Source: Gnetum montanum (lineage: Eukaryota > Streptophyta > Gnetopsida > Gnetales > Gnetaceae). From it: 40,115 nucleotides of DNA. Position 1 is the stretch's first letter; every line of letters begins with the position of its first letter. Below the pieces are notes generated by a model. The model ran no database searches. It saw only the letters and a program-made list of their open reading frames with translations, and was not told the DNA's origin. The stretch lies in the NCBI GenBank assembly GCA_015680685.1, contig MNCI01022309.1, forward strand, positions 208,649 to 248,763, written 5' to 3'. Below, in pieces: positions 20,959 to 31,744 of the stretch. Position numbers and translations under genes: made by a program.

Positions 20959-23240
20959 TAGCAAAACTAAGTCCCTGAAAATGATGTCAATGATGAGAAA
21001 TAGATATCCCCTATGCCTAATCATCTGAATCAAAAGCATTCACTAGTGATTTGGTTAAACTTCATAGACTTAGTTATCCAATTGGTTACTACTCCTAAAT
21101 AGTTAATCGTGTGATTGCAAGGTCATTATCTTCCTAACTCACACTCATGTGTTATTCGTACGTATGGTTAACTATGGTTAAGACACATGATATATATTTT
21201 TAAATTATTTTTAATATATATTTTATCCTAATGACTAGATTATTTAATAAATATTTAACAATTAATTATTTAACTAAGCTGCTAATTTCATAACTAGCTA
21301 CCCTAATGTGAAGTATCTATTCCCACTTGTCGTACACATCCTAAACTAGTATTAATACTACTGGGTTACCAAGTGGCTATTATTGGGCATATCAAATATT
21401 CCCTATTGGGGTTACCAAGCATTAACACTTTATGATTAAAGTAGTCATACTCACATGTTTATGATTAATTATATTAACTAATTAAAAATATTAATGTAAA
21501 GTGCTTTGAAAGTAAAGTGTAGGAAAGTGAAGTTAAGCTAGTCTAAGTGCTATAAGGAATTTAGGAAATCTCGATTTTATTTTCGTTCATGGAAATATGT
21601 TCAAGTACATAGGCACTTAAATAAAACTTTGTACAATCTCTTACATCCATAGTATATGCACTCAAAGGGAAAATATTCTAACTCTAGGAAAAGGAAACTA
21701 TAAAAGTTTGAGTACAACTATGACTTAACGTGCCATAAATGCAAGGGATGCATGCATTTAAATAGGCAATGACTACATCAACATCAATACATCCTACCAT
21801 GTGTTGATGAGGATAAAGCAATGTGGCTACATTGATGGGTATGTGTTGATATAGCTTGTCTTATTGATGTCCCATTAGATAGTAATCTTCTTACATACCT
21901 AATGTGCTAACTGTCCATATTGATTAATACTTCATGTAGTAAAAACAAAAGTATTTACAAAAGCTTTTATCTTCTCCAATTTCTTTATTACCATTTGATC
22001 ATTCTTATCATTGAAATTATCTTAATTTTTCATTTTTAAGCTTTATATTATTTTTTACTTTTCTCATCTTCAACACACTTTTTCTTTACCTTGACATCAA
22101 CACCATTTTTCTTTTCTTTAACATATTTTTTCTTAAGGAACAAAGAACAAGCATTAAACAAATGTCCTTCATGATGACAAAGTTGCAAGAATTAGGAATA
22201 TTATAAATGTGATTAATTAAATATAAGTCTTCTTATCTACCTATAATACTAATTTCCTTTTATGGTTAAGAAGATTTATTTAGAAAAAAATAAGATCTAT
22301 GAGAATCAAATAATATCAAAATAGATCAATATGCTTAATGGAACTAAGAATGCTAACAACATCTTACTTAGCTTTCTGAAAAATCAATGGAAGATTAAAT
22401 AACTCAGAAAAATAAGGAACTATAAAATATTCTTTAAATTCAACATCAAAATCTAGGGTCCACTTACAAATGATAAAAGATACATGCTCATGTATTAATG
22501 ATCTTATATTTAGTACAAGCTACACTATTTAAGCATTGCCCAACTTAGGTTACCTAGAAATTTTAATGCATTTCATCCAAAGCATTTTTACTTAGGTGAC
22601 CCACGTGGACACCTAGTAGATTCTTAGTTGCATGTTTTCTTCCTCTTTGTCATGCATTTCATTTGTATATAGTTGCATTTGCATATTTTCTTTACACTTC
22701 CATCATTTCTTTCTTGGCATTTTATTTTGATTTTTTCTTTGTATATGATTTTAATAATCATTATGGTCTTTTGAGTTACTAGGCGTTGGGTCATCGGAGC
22801 ACCATTGAAAATAATGTTAGTATAATGTTTTATATAGTATTTCCTAGTACTATTACATAAAATCTCCTTTATACTATATATTTCAATAAGGCTTTGATTC
22901 TTCCCAGTCTTTTTCAAGGTTTTAGTTTCTTTAGTTATGTTGGATTATGGAGCATGAGATTTGTGCTAACTTATTATGTAATCATCATGATCATGTGAGT
23001 GTAGGATAGGTGATGTTGGAGAATGGTTAGCCATAATCATTAGGTGACCTTGGAAAACCCCATTTTCCCTTTCATAAGCCCTAGCCTTCAAGTGTGATGA
23101 TCCATGGTTACCCTGTGAACAATAGGGTGAAGTGTGTTCATCTTCACTTGAGAACCCTTAGCCACCCAGGAGACCTGCTATGATGCTATCGGATTGCAAT
23201 TAAAGGCACATACACAAGGGTTGAACTACACCATGGGAAA
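20959..23240. other. AT-rich stretch without a recognisable gene
   Basis: Mostly AT-rich unassigned sequence. A 97-codon minus-strand open frame at 22624-22917 is Lys/Ile rich and matches no family I recognise. Base composition explains it. Plus-strand tttaaatagg near 21757 resembles a TATA box but has no coding sequence after it. The region is presumably old transposon sequence; nothing further can be supported. Confidence 0.6.
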
Positions 23241-23248
23241 ATTTTCCT

Positions 23249-23485
23249 CAAAAGGAAAAAAAAGGGAATGAGGACCATGTTCATTGGCAGTGTAGCTAAT
23301 CGGCCAAACTTGTGTTGGAATTANGGAAAAAAAAGGGAATGAGAACCATGTTCATTGGCAGTGTAGCTAATCGGCCAAACTTGTGTTGGAATTACTAACT
23401 TAAAAATGAAGTACACAATGGGCAAAGTTTCCTCCAAAAGAAAAAAAAAGGAATGAGTACCATTTTCATTGGCAGTGTAATAAGT
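23249..23485. repeat. Direct repeats around an N at 23324
   Basis: A 73-74 bp segment starting ggaaaaaaaagggaatgag and ending ttgtgttggaatta occurs on both sides of the N at 23324, differing by one base (gaggacc/gagaacc). A third, diverged partial copy lies at about 23430-23485 and shares caatgggcaaagtttcctccaa-type flanks, so an older repeat of roughly 190 bp also exists. The first duplication looks like unmerged contig ends; the older one is real sequence. Confidence 0.8.
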
Positions 23486-23984
23486 TCTTAAGTGTGATGG
23501 GGTTTGGCAGCTCTCCTCACCCTAACCTCCATTTCCCCTTTTGAACCTATTTTCCAAAAAAAAGGCAAATAATCCCTTTTTCATCCATTTTCAAAGGAAA
23601 AATCCAAAATTTCTGAATAACCACAATATAATATGAGCCTATCCTCCTTATTAAGTTTAGTGTGGGTCTTGTGCTCAAAGTAGTCCACATGTTGTTGGCT
23701 TTTACTTTGTACGAAGACTGGGAAAGAAATCATAATTATATTTTAATTATATATAGATATATGTATTTACAATAATAAAATGATATATTTAGAGTTTAAT
23801 TAACTAAGATGGTGTGGTTTGTGTGGCCCACGTTTAGTTATCTTTTGGTTATATGGTTATTTTAATCATGTTTAATTTACTTTTAAGTTTCCATTCGATT
23901 TTTTTGTGATGTTTGTAATTCCCTATCTATTGCATCATTTTAAAATTTCTGTGGTCTTGTTCCTTGCACTAGCATGCAATTAAC

Positions 23985-24305
23985 AGTTTGGGGGCTAAGT
24001 GTTGATGTCAACACTCCCATGCTTGCATGGGGCCATGATTATCAACATTTCTATTTCACTCCCTTAATAACCATAGTAAAAATCATGTGAGTAGTGGCCA
24101 TTTAAATTGTTGGGTGGTGGACATTAACGGCAACGGTTACAGACATCAGTGGAAGATGTTTCAGAAGTTACAGTGGTTATGGTAATTAATGGTAGCGATT
24201 ATGATCATTAGTGGCAAATGTTTTAGAAGTTATAGCAATTACGGTCATTAATGATAGTGGTTATAGACATCAGTGGTAGATGTTTCAGAAGTTACAAAGA
24301 TTTTG
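23985..24305 (+). mobile_element. Polypurine tract and truncated 3' LTR (TGTTGATG family)
   Basis: A tract agtttgggggctaag ends directly before TGTTGATGTCAACACTCC at 24000. This is the arrangement expected of a polypurine tract and the start of a 3' LTR. The LTR runs through three 62-bp U3 repeats (24120-24181, 24182-24243, 24244-24305) and is then cut off; from 24310 the sequence belongs to the block repeated at 35442. Sequence upstream of 23985 would be the 3' internal part of that element, but no coding remnant is recognisable. Confidence 0.7.
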
Positions 24306-24309
24306 AACA

Positions 24310-25060
24310 TTATCATTGTATTTTGCCTTTTGCTGAACCCTATTATGCAGCCTTGTAATGCCTGTTGCAATAATTGTGCAATGTATTCCTTCACAAACAT
24401 ATACGAAATAATAAACATATATTATTTGGAATGTAAACAGTGATGATAAGTTAAAAAAAATTAAATTCTACTCATAGCGTGCGAAACTATTCTGCTAGCT
24501 TTTATATATATATATTGGCCAAGATGATTTAAAAAAAATGATGTTAACCAAGCCCGACTACTAGACGAGGTAACAAGATAACTAAAAATAGAATCACTCA
24601 TCTCTCCTCTGTTTCTCGTCCACTTACCCAATTTAGTTTTACCCTCTCGATCAAATTTGCTTTCTTTGTTTGTTTATGGCATTTTTGAGTTTTCTTTCTT
24701 TGTTTGTTCATGGCGTTTTTGAGCATTATTTATGCAAGAGATTTATTTCTCAATAAAGCCATGAACAAACAAAGAAAGAGAAAACTTAACTGAGAGGGTA
24801 TAACTAAATTGGGTAAGTGGAAGAGAAACAGAGGAGGGATAAGCAATTCCATTTTTAGTTATCTTGTTACCTCATCAGTTGGGCTTGGTTAACATCATTT
24901 TTTTTAAATCATCTCAGCCAATTTATAGGTATATATATGTATATATGTCTAAGCTAGTTTAACTCTTAAAAATAAATATGAACAAACATATATGCTGAGT
25001 TCCAACCCCCCATTATTTAGCATATCATTTCATTTCTTGTCACGAATTTCACATTTTAAC
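24310..25060. repeat. 750-bp block also found at 35442-36212 (copy A)
   Basis: Direct homology from ttatcattgtattttg to cacattttaac, with matching order throughout. At the other copy, a PIF1-like helicase remnant lies immediately upstream, so the block may be the 3' flank of that gene. Here it is joined to a truncated LTR on the left and followed after 14 bp by a complete LTR on the right. It contains the foldback element at 24491-24960. Confidence 0.85.
24491..24960. mobile_element. Foldback MITE-like element, copy A
   Basis: A long inverted repeat: left arm about 24491-24723, loop 24724-24748, right arm 24749-24960, with ends of the type CTAGCTT...AAGCTAG and internal TA-rich stretches. 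The left arm has an extra tandem duplication of about 35 bp (tttctttgtttgttYatggc). It encodes nothing. Transcribed, it would form a hairpin more than 200 bp long, a typical small-RNA source. The superfamily is not assigned because both copies lie in the same larger block and their target site cannot be read. Confidence 0.75.
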
Positions 25061-25194
25061 TTAGTGCTACATAGTGTTGATGTCAACACTCCCATGCTCG
25101 CATGGGGACATGATTATCAATGTTTCTATTTCTCTCCCTTAATAACCACAGTAAAAATCATGCGAGTAGTGGGCATTTAAACTGCTGGGTTGTG

Positions 25195-25442
25195 GTCATT
25201 AATGGCAACAGTTACAGACATTAGTGGTAGATGTTTCGGAAGTTACGGTGATTCTGGTCATTAATGATGGCGGTTACAGTCATTAGTGACAAACGTTTTA
25301 GAAGTTATAGCAATTACAGTCATTAATGATAGCGGTTATAGACATTAGTGGCAGATGTTTCAAAAGTTACGATGATTATGGTCATTAATGATGGTAGCTA
25401 TAGTCATTAGTAGTAGATGTTTCAAAAGTTACAACAGTTACG
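25195..25442 (+). repeat. Four 62-bp tandem repeats in LTR U3
   Basis: Units at 25195-25256, 25257-25318, 25319-25380 and 25381-25442. Each starts gtcattaatg and contains cattagtgg and gtttYRgaagtta. Related LTRs carry different numbers: three at 24120-24305, about two to three shortened units at 30367-30500, and two at 38805-38920. Position upstream of the TATA box fits enhancer repeats. Confidence 0.85.
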
Positions 25443-25554
25443 GACCTAAGTGGGCACTTAATTGGAGAAAGTGGGCATTGTTACACAAGAAGTGGTGGTG
25501 GTTTTTGTAACTATTACATGAAACATACACATCATTATGGATGGCCACAACAAC

Positions 25555-25599
25555 TATAAAGTGGAGTCTAGGAGGGGGGGGGGGGGGGGGGGGGNGGGG
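25555..25599 (+). promoter_or_regulatory. LTR TATA box followed by a long G run
   Basis: TATAAA at 25555-25560 in caactataaagtggag. From 25574 to 25599 lies a run of about 25 G with an N at 25595. The related LTR at 30535-30540 has TATAAA followed only by caaggggag, so the G run is an expansion at the likely transcription start region. Confidence 0.7.
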
Positions 25600-26256
25600 C
25601 TCTTGCTATGAGGGGAGGGAGTCCCAAAACAGGCTCTGGCTATCAGTCTAGAGGGGTAGCTTCCTCTCCACTAAGCCGTAGTTTCCTCTTTTCTTTTCTT
25701 TTCTTTATAGGCTTCTAGTTGATCTTCTTGGAGGGTCCAAGGCAGGAGCCAATGGCTCAAAATTGGATCCTTGCGGGTCTTCTCAGCAATGGCAAGAGCT
25801 TGTTTCGGTGGTGCAAACATGGTGAATGATCTTCCTCTATACGATGGTGCATAACAAGTGTCAAATGATAGTAGGATATGAGAATTGCAACTGCTGCCCT
25901 GTGCGGACTACAGTGGGCAGTCTCTCTCTCTCTCTTTTTTTCTCTCTCTCCCTCTCTCATGGTGATTACAATCTTCCTACACAGTAGTGGATACCATCGG
26001 TAGTTGCAGACCAATAGCGTTAGCAAGAGTAGGGAAAATTTAGTTCTTTTAATTACTTATTGTATTGAAGAAAATTATTTAATTTAAATTCTAGATTTCT
26101 TTTTTTATTATTTGGAAAAGGCCACGTAGCCCTCTCCAGGTGAGACTATTCCTGGGTTTTTCTACCCATATGGGAGGGACCCTAGGCAGTAGTCTCGTAA
26201 AACGAGTTTTCTTTCGCGGTGTTGGTGTGACCAAAATTTATGCATCAACTCCTTTT

Positions 26257-26273
26257 TGGTGCTAGAAGGAGGG
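26257..26273 (+). promoter_or_regulatory. Primer-binding site
   Basis: TGGTGCTAGAAGGAGGG begins six bases after the LTR end at 26250. It starts with TGG and is identical to the site at 31293-31309. Confidence 0.75.
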
Positions 26274-26942
26274 CCTTTCTCCTGCCTTTTGTTTATCAGC
26301 TTTTCTTTCCACTTTTCTAGCCATTGCTATTCCATTTTCTATAATATCTATTTTCTATCCTTTTCCATCCCTATTTTGGTTTTATTTTTTGAGAATTTCA
26401 TTTTTCTTTAAAGAATTTTTGAGCCCTTTATTTCTTGTTCTCAGAAGTTTTTTTCTTGAAAACATTCAAGTCTCATTACCCATTTTTCTTTAATCTTTTT
26501 CCTTGTTGTTTTTTTTTTTAAATCCTTGTTTTCAATCTCATTTTCGAATTTGTGTTTTGGCATCTTTACCTTAGTCCTGAGTTAGGTAAGCTGGTTTTAT
26601 TTTATTATGGAATCTTAAATTTATTTTTCTAAAATCTTGCATTTTATTATTTTCCCTTTCAATTTTATGGGTATTGCAATTTTATACATTTATTTTTCTT
26701 TGCAAAGAAAAAGTAGCATATTTTAGTGGTTTTCTTAACCTATATATATATATATATTATTTCAATATTTTCTTTTCTTTTTACACAATTTTATAGTTTC
26801 ATTCTAACAATTATATTTTATAGTTTTGTTTATGAGTGAACTCTCCTCTGCTTCTAACTAACCAGTCACTTGTCTCTTCACATTAAGGAAACAACGAGCC
26901 TCACATTTTTCAAGTTTTATTCTTAGGAGAACTCGGACTAGG

Positions 26943-28263
26943 ATGGCAGCCAATCAACCCCTAGCTCTGTCAGTCAATAACCCTTTGAACTTTACTAACT
27001 ACCATGACATCCCAAAGTCACTCCAGAACATAAATTTGTTCTACGATCGTACAAACCCTTCTGGTGATGCCCGCCAACATATACAATGTTTTGAAACTTT
27101 ACTAGACATCTACATTGTTGTCCAAAATGATGTGGCATGTAGGGCATTTGTGACAACTTTCAGAACCAAGGCAACTCAATGGTTCTTAATGCTCCCCAAT
27201 GGTTCCATTAACTCATGGCAGGAGTTCAAAAGAAAGTTTTTAACTCATTTTGACAAATTCATAAGCCCTACCATGGCATCTAGCGACTTCACTAGCTTAA
27301 GAAAGCTACCTGGGGAAAATGTCAAGGATTAAAACCTGAGATTCCTTCACCAATTGGCCTATGTGCCAAATGAGATGCATCCACAACCCAATGGCATCCT
27401 CAACTTTTACCTCTCTACCACTGACCCATTCTTTGCCTATGCCATCAAATCAGACCCTAACATAACAGAAATATAGGGAGCAATGTCTAAAGCTGTGGAG
27501 CTAGAACAAATTATGCTTATGAACAACATTCAAACCCAGTTTGGGATGATGAGCATTAGCAATCCTATGCAACATAGTCCTCTACCTCTACTGACTTTCC
27601 CAATGACCAACACTATGTTCCAAACTCTCATTCCCCTTCAAATGACAAAAAATAGAAATAGCTATTTTCAAGGTCCCACATTTTCTCCATGCCTATAATC
27701 TAACACTGGTTTGAATGAGGATCAATCAAAGCCTTAATTTAGTCCATCATAATCCCAAATGAGGTACCTAATTCTGTTGAACCCACAACTCAAGCTTAAG
27801 ATCAAATGACTCAGATATTAACTTCACTTCAAAAACTTTCAAATGAAGTAGTTGAATTAAAGAGAAACAACAACAAGGGTCCTATACAACTAGAAAAACC
27901 TAGTTCATCAATCAATGACAATTATTGTCACCTCCATAACACTAGGCAACATTCTGAGGAGAATTGTCCCATATTTTTAGCATTATTTGGCGACAACACC
28001 CAAGGTCAACAAAATGGGAAACCTCCTATTATGGTCCTTAACGTACCTCATCAAACAGAAAATGAAGATGTTTCCTCATTGGAGAAAGTTATGGTAAACA
28101 ACCCCAACCCACCTAATGCTTGGTACTGTAGATTTAAAGACATCATGAACAACACACAAGAACAAACTAGGAATGGCCCTGACACTCCTCCAAATAGAAG
28201 AGCTCCTAGTCAAAGTAACAAAAATACTCAAAGTAATTCATCCCAAAAAAATGCTCCACAATA
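26943..28263 (+). pseudogene. Retrotransposon gag
   Basis: Start ATG at 26943 (MAANQPLALSVNNP), about 670 bp after the primer-binding site. The gag core is at residues about 35-130 (FYDRTNPSGDARQHIQCFE, AFVTTFRTKATQWFLMLP, WQEFKRKFLTHF). Two in-frame stops (27330, 27474) interrupt one frame to about 27698; a single frameshift leads to the frame of 27806-28263. That part carries a CCHC-like knuckle, YCHLHNTRQHSEENCPIF, and a Gln/Asn-rich tail. The same frame then contains the protease, so only one frameshift and a few stops separate this from an intact Gag-Pro. It is a Ty3/gypsy-type gag, judged by domain order and the downstream protease. It would form the particle that packages the element RNA. 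Confidence 0.85.
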
Positions 28264-28559
28264 ATCAAACCTATCTTCTACAATTAGAAGAACTCCACCT
28301 TAACAAGAAGCCAAAGATAAACACAAGACTTACGATCTAGTTGAGGATTTGAAGAAAATTAATGTTAACATCTCAATGTATGACCTTTTAGAATTTAACG
28401 AAATAAAAGAGGCAGTTCGAGAGATAGTTCATACAACTTAAACTAGAAAAGAAAAATCCAAAATCCTTGAAAGACATGTTCACTTCACAGAAAGTACTAA
28501 TACATTTTTAGTTCAAAATGTAAACAATTCCATGACGAGTAAGAAAGAGCAACCTCCTT

Positions 28560-29170
28560 TCCTAACAACTCTAATTATTTTATGAAAAAATGTTCACAAT
28601 TGTTTGATGGATTCTGGAGCAACTATTAGTGTCATGTCTCTTGAGGTATGTAAGACTTTAGGAGCATAAATGATACCACAAACGAAAAATATGATTCAAC
28701 TTGATGGGTCCAACGTACCTATAGTATGGTCCTTAAAAAGAGTGAATGTGAAACTTAAACAATACCCTACATTCACATGTTACACAGATATCCTAGTAGT
28801 TAGCATGTTACCTACCTATGGTGTGCTCTTATCTAGAACTTTTAGAGCCATGTTTGGGGGCTTCTTTAGGTCAGATTTCCCAAAGCTATTAATCCCTATC
28901 AGAGGAAAATCTAAATACATGACTATACCTCAAGAACCCTTTGATAAACAAGTAGTTATAGCCTTGGATCAACAAAATCAATCTTTGGAAGATCGAAACA
29001 CTAATCTTTATATTGGGGCTATTGAGGTTGAGCATAGCAAACATGTTGTAAATGACTATGTGAGTGGAACTACAAAAATAAATTCTATCTCTCATGCAAA
29101 TCGCACCCAATCCCATCAAAGTTCTAGAAAAGGTAAAGAAATCTATGGAGACACCTTGCCTTATTAGCAT
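28560..29170 (+). pseudogene. Retrotransposon aspartic protease
   Basis: LMDSGATISVMSLEVCKTLG includes the active-site Asp-Ser-Gly at 28610-28618. The downstream flap-to-C-terminal part reads TDILVVSMLPTYGVLLSRTF, matching the usual gypsy pattern ending in a G-LLSR motif. A stop TAA lies just after CKTLGA, before 28670. The frame is the same as in the 3' half of gag, so they were one polyprotein. After IYGDTLPY (29167) the coding ends and no RT, RNase H or integrase follows, because the element is deleted into its 3' LTR at about 29315. Confidence 0.8.
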
Positions 29171-29314
29171 GATGGATTTTGCCTAAGTGATTCACCACCT
29201 TTAGCAGAAGATAAAGATGTACGTAATACCCTACCTCTTAAAACATGTAAAGGTGTGTGAAATTTTAACAACACATCCATGGAACACTCTCCTAGAAAGG
29301 TTATATCCAATGTT

Positions 29315-29773
29315 GCTAGGAGCTTGTCTTGGTGGTGCAAACATGGGTGAACGATCTTCCTCTCTACGGTGGTGCAGAAAAGATGGAAAAAAATGGCAGG
29401 CTTTAAGAACTGCAGTTGTTGCCCTATGTGGAATGTAGTGGGCAGTCTCTCTATCTCTTTTTCTCTCTATCTCCCTCTGTCATGGCTATCACAGACTTCC
29501 TACCTAGCAATGGATACCATCAGCAGTCGTGGACCAACAACATCAATAGGACTAGGGAAAATTTAGTTCTTTTAATTACTTATTATATTGAAGACAAGTA
29601 TTTAATTTAAATTCTAGATTTCCTTTTTTATTATTTGCAAAAGGCCACGTAGCCCTCTCCAGCTAAGACTATTCCTGGGTTTTCGTACCCATACGGGAGG
29701 CACCCTAGGTAATAGTCTTTTAAAACGAGTTTTCTTTCCCGATGTTGGTGTGACCAAAATTTATGCATCAACA
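29315..29773 (+). mobile_element. Partial 3' LTR of the 25075-29773 element
   Basis: From gagcttgtcttggtggtgcaaac the sequence is collinear with the 5' LTR from about 25796 to 26250 and ends CATCAACA at 29773. The U3 and the rest of the LTR 5' half are missing. A deletion therefore joined the region after protease to mid-LTR. Following bases TATAG match the CATAG before the 5' LTR at four of five positions. Confidence 0.8.
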
Positions 29774-29799
29774 TATAGTAAAATCGAACTTGGGCCTAC

Positions 29800-29860
29800 C
29801 ATATTGGCGTAGTGGTAAAACTTGATTTTGAAGCTCTAAGTTAATGGTTTGAGTTTGGTG
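29800..29860 (+). other. tRNA-like Pol III promoter remnant (possible SINE)
   Basis: An A-box-like tggcgtagtgg (29805-29815) and a B-box-like ggtttgagttt (29846-29856) are about 30 bp apart, as in a tRNA gene or tRNA-derived SINE. The B box would be GGTTCGA-type with C changed to T. No complete cloverleaf or SINE tail was recognised. The rest of 29779-30246 shows nothing else. Confidence 0.35.
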
Positions 29861-30246
29861 AGTAATGCTGAGTCATAATGTTTTAATATGACTTTATGGA
29901 AATATTATCAAGAATAAGTTTTAGAAATTTGAAGTTAAAAGATATGAAAAAATTAAGTTACTATTAGTGATAAGAATAATCAAATGGCAATAAAGAAACT
30001 TGAGAAGACAAAAGCATGGGAATATTTTTTCTAGAGGAAGTATTAATTAGTCCAAACAAATAGCTAGAAAATTTTTCCTTATTTGATAATAATACTATTA
30101 ACTCAAAAGATTAAACCTTATATGAAGAAGTAGGCTAATGCAAAAGGTAAAGAATCTCATTGTAAACTTAATTATGATGGATAATATCTTGAATCATTTA
30201 TGTCAACATTTTTAAATGAACCTTTCTCTCCTACAAAAGTTGGTAT

Positions 30247-31286
30247 TGTTGATGCCAACACTCCCATCCTCTCATGGGGCCATGATCATCAACATCTCTA
30301 TCTCTCTCTCTTAATAACCATAGTAAACATCATGCGAGTAGTGCACATTTAAACTATCGAGTGGTGGTCATTAATGGTGGTAGTTACGATCATTAGTGGT
30401 AAACATTTCAGAAGTTACGATGGTTATGAACATTAGCGGCAGATGTTTCGAAAGTTACAGTGGTTATGAACATTAGTCGTAAACATTTCAGAAGTTACGG
30501 ACAGAAGTGCATCATTATGGATGGAAATGGTGGCTATAAATCAAGGGGAGATAGTGCTCTGGCTATCAATCCTAAAGGGCTCTGGCTATCAGTCTAGAGA
30601 GGCAACTTCCTCTCTAGAGGTAGCAATTTCCTCCTTTGTTTTCTTGTATTTTGCAAGCTTCTAGTTGATCTTTGATGAAGGTCCAAAATAGGAGCCAGTG
30701 GCTCAAAATTGGATCCTTGTAGATCTTCTCGGTGATGATAGGAGAGCTTTCTCTCTCTTCTTTCTATATGCAACAATGCAGGTAGTGCAACCCATGTGCA
30801 AGGCGTGAGACATGCAATTTTCTTTGGGCTAGCAACTTGTCTTGGTGGTGCAGATGTGGGTGGATGATCTTCCTCTCTACAATGGTGCACAAAAGGTGGC
30901 AAATGGTGGTAGGCTTTGAGGACTGTAGTTGCTACCCTGTGTGAACTGTGGTGGGCAATCTCTCTTTCTCTCTTTCTCTCTCTCTCCCTCTCGCAGCGAT
31001 CACGCTCTTCCTACCCAACAATGGATACCATTAGGAATCATAGACCAGCAGCATCAACAGGACCAAGGAAAATTCATTTCTTTTAGTTACTTATTGTATT
31101 CAAGACAATTATTTATTTTAAATTCTAAATTTATTTTAGTTTATTATTTGCAAAAGGCCATGTTGCCCTCTCCAACTGAGACTATTCCCGGGTTTTTGTA
31201 CCCATACAAGAGGCGTCCTAGGCAATAGTTTCATAAAACGAGTTTTCTTTCCTAGTGTTGGTGTGACCAAAATTTATGCATCAACA
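30247..31286 (+). mobile_element. LTR of the TGTTGATG family, with leader remnant
   Basis: TGTTGATGCCAACACTCC at 30247 to ATTTATGCATCAACA at 31286, 1040 bp. It holds shortened U3 repeats (30367-30500), TATAAA at 30535-30540, and a CT-rich tract at about 30961-30990. After it come the primer-binding site (31293-31309) and a leader homologous to 26274-26400 that fades at about 31480. No gag follows. It is a 5' LTR whose internal region was lost, or a fragment. Confidence 0.8.
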
Positions 31287-31292
31287 TCTTTT

Positions 31293-31309
31293 TGGTGCTA
31301 GAAGGAGGG
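31293..31309 (+). promoter_or_regulatory. Primer-binding site
   Basis: TGGTGCTAGAAGGAGGG starts six bases after the LTR terminus at 31286, identical to the site at 26257-26273. Confidence 0.7.
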
Positions 31310-31744
31310 TGTTTCTCCCACCTTTTATTTATCAGCTTTTCTTGCTATTTTTTTCCTAGCCATTGCTATCTCATTTTCCTAGCCCTTTATTTTTTGTTAA
31401 CAAATTTTCATTTCTTTTAAACATTCGGGTCTCCTCACCCATTTTTATTTAATATTTTTTTATTGTTATTTTTTTTGGCCAAGAGGCCAACTCATCTTGC
31501 GGGATAGGGGGAAGGGGCGAGTGCATTTTTCGCCCTCCAAGTAACGCCCTCCACATCATGCACCATGTAAGATCCCACGAAATGGGCAAAAACATGAATT
31601 GAAGAGCTAGATCTTTTCATATTCTCATTGCACAAAATGTAAACCAAAGAGCCATAGCTTTTCATATTCTCGCTACACACATAAAAAGGCCAAACACAAC
31701 CAAATGTAGAATGAGAATGAAAATTCCATTTCCATTCTATCTCT

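Larger units (their letters stand above)
25075..26250 (+). mobile_element. 5' LTR of a gag-protease element
   Basis: Starts TGTTGATGTCAACACTCC and ends ATTTATGCATCAACT, a near-perfect terminal inverted repeat with the final A changed to T; 1176 bp. It holds four 62-bp U3 repeats (25195-25442), a TATA box at 25555-25560, a G run, a (CT)n tract near 25921-25958, and a terminal motif shared with 29773 and 31286 (gaccaaaatttatgcatcaac). The 5-bp flank is CATAG, against TATAG after the 3' LTR at 29773, a probable target-site duplication with one change. Confidence 0.85.

Noticed and set aside
24503-24514. TA microsatellites here and at 26743-26756 and 35673-35692 as regulatory sites
   Set aside because: Simple sequence; two lie within foldback arms and one in the leader of an LTR element.
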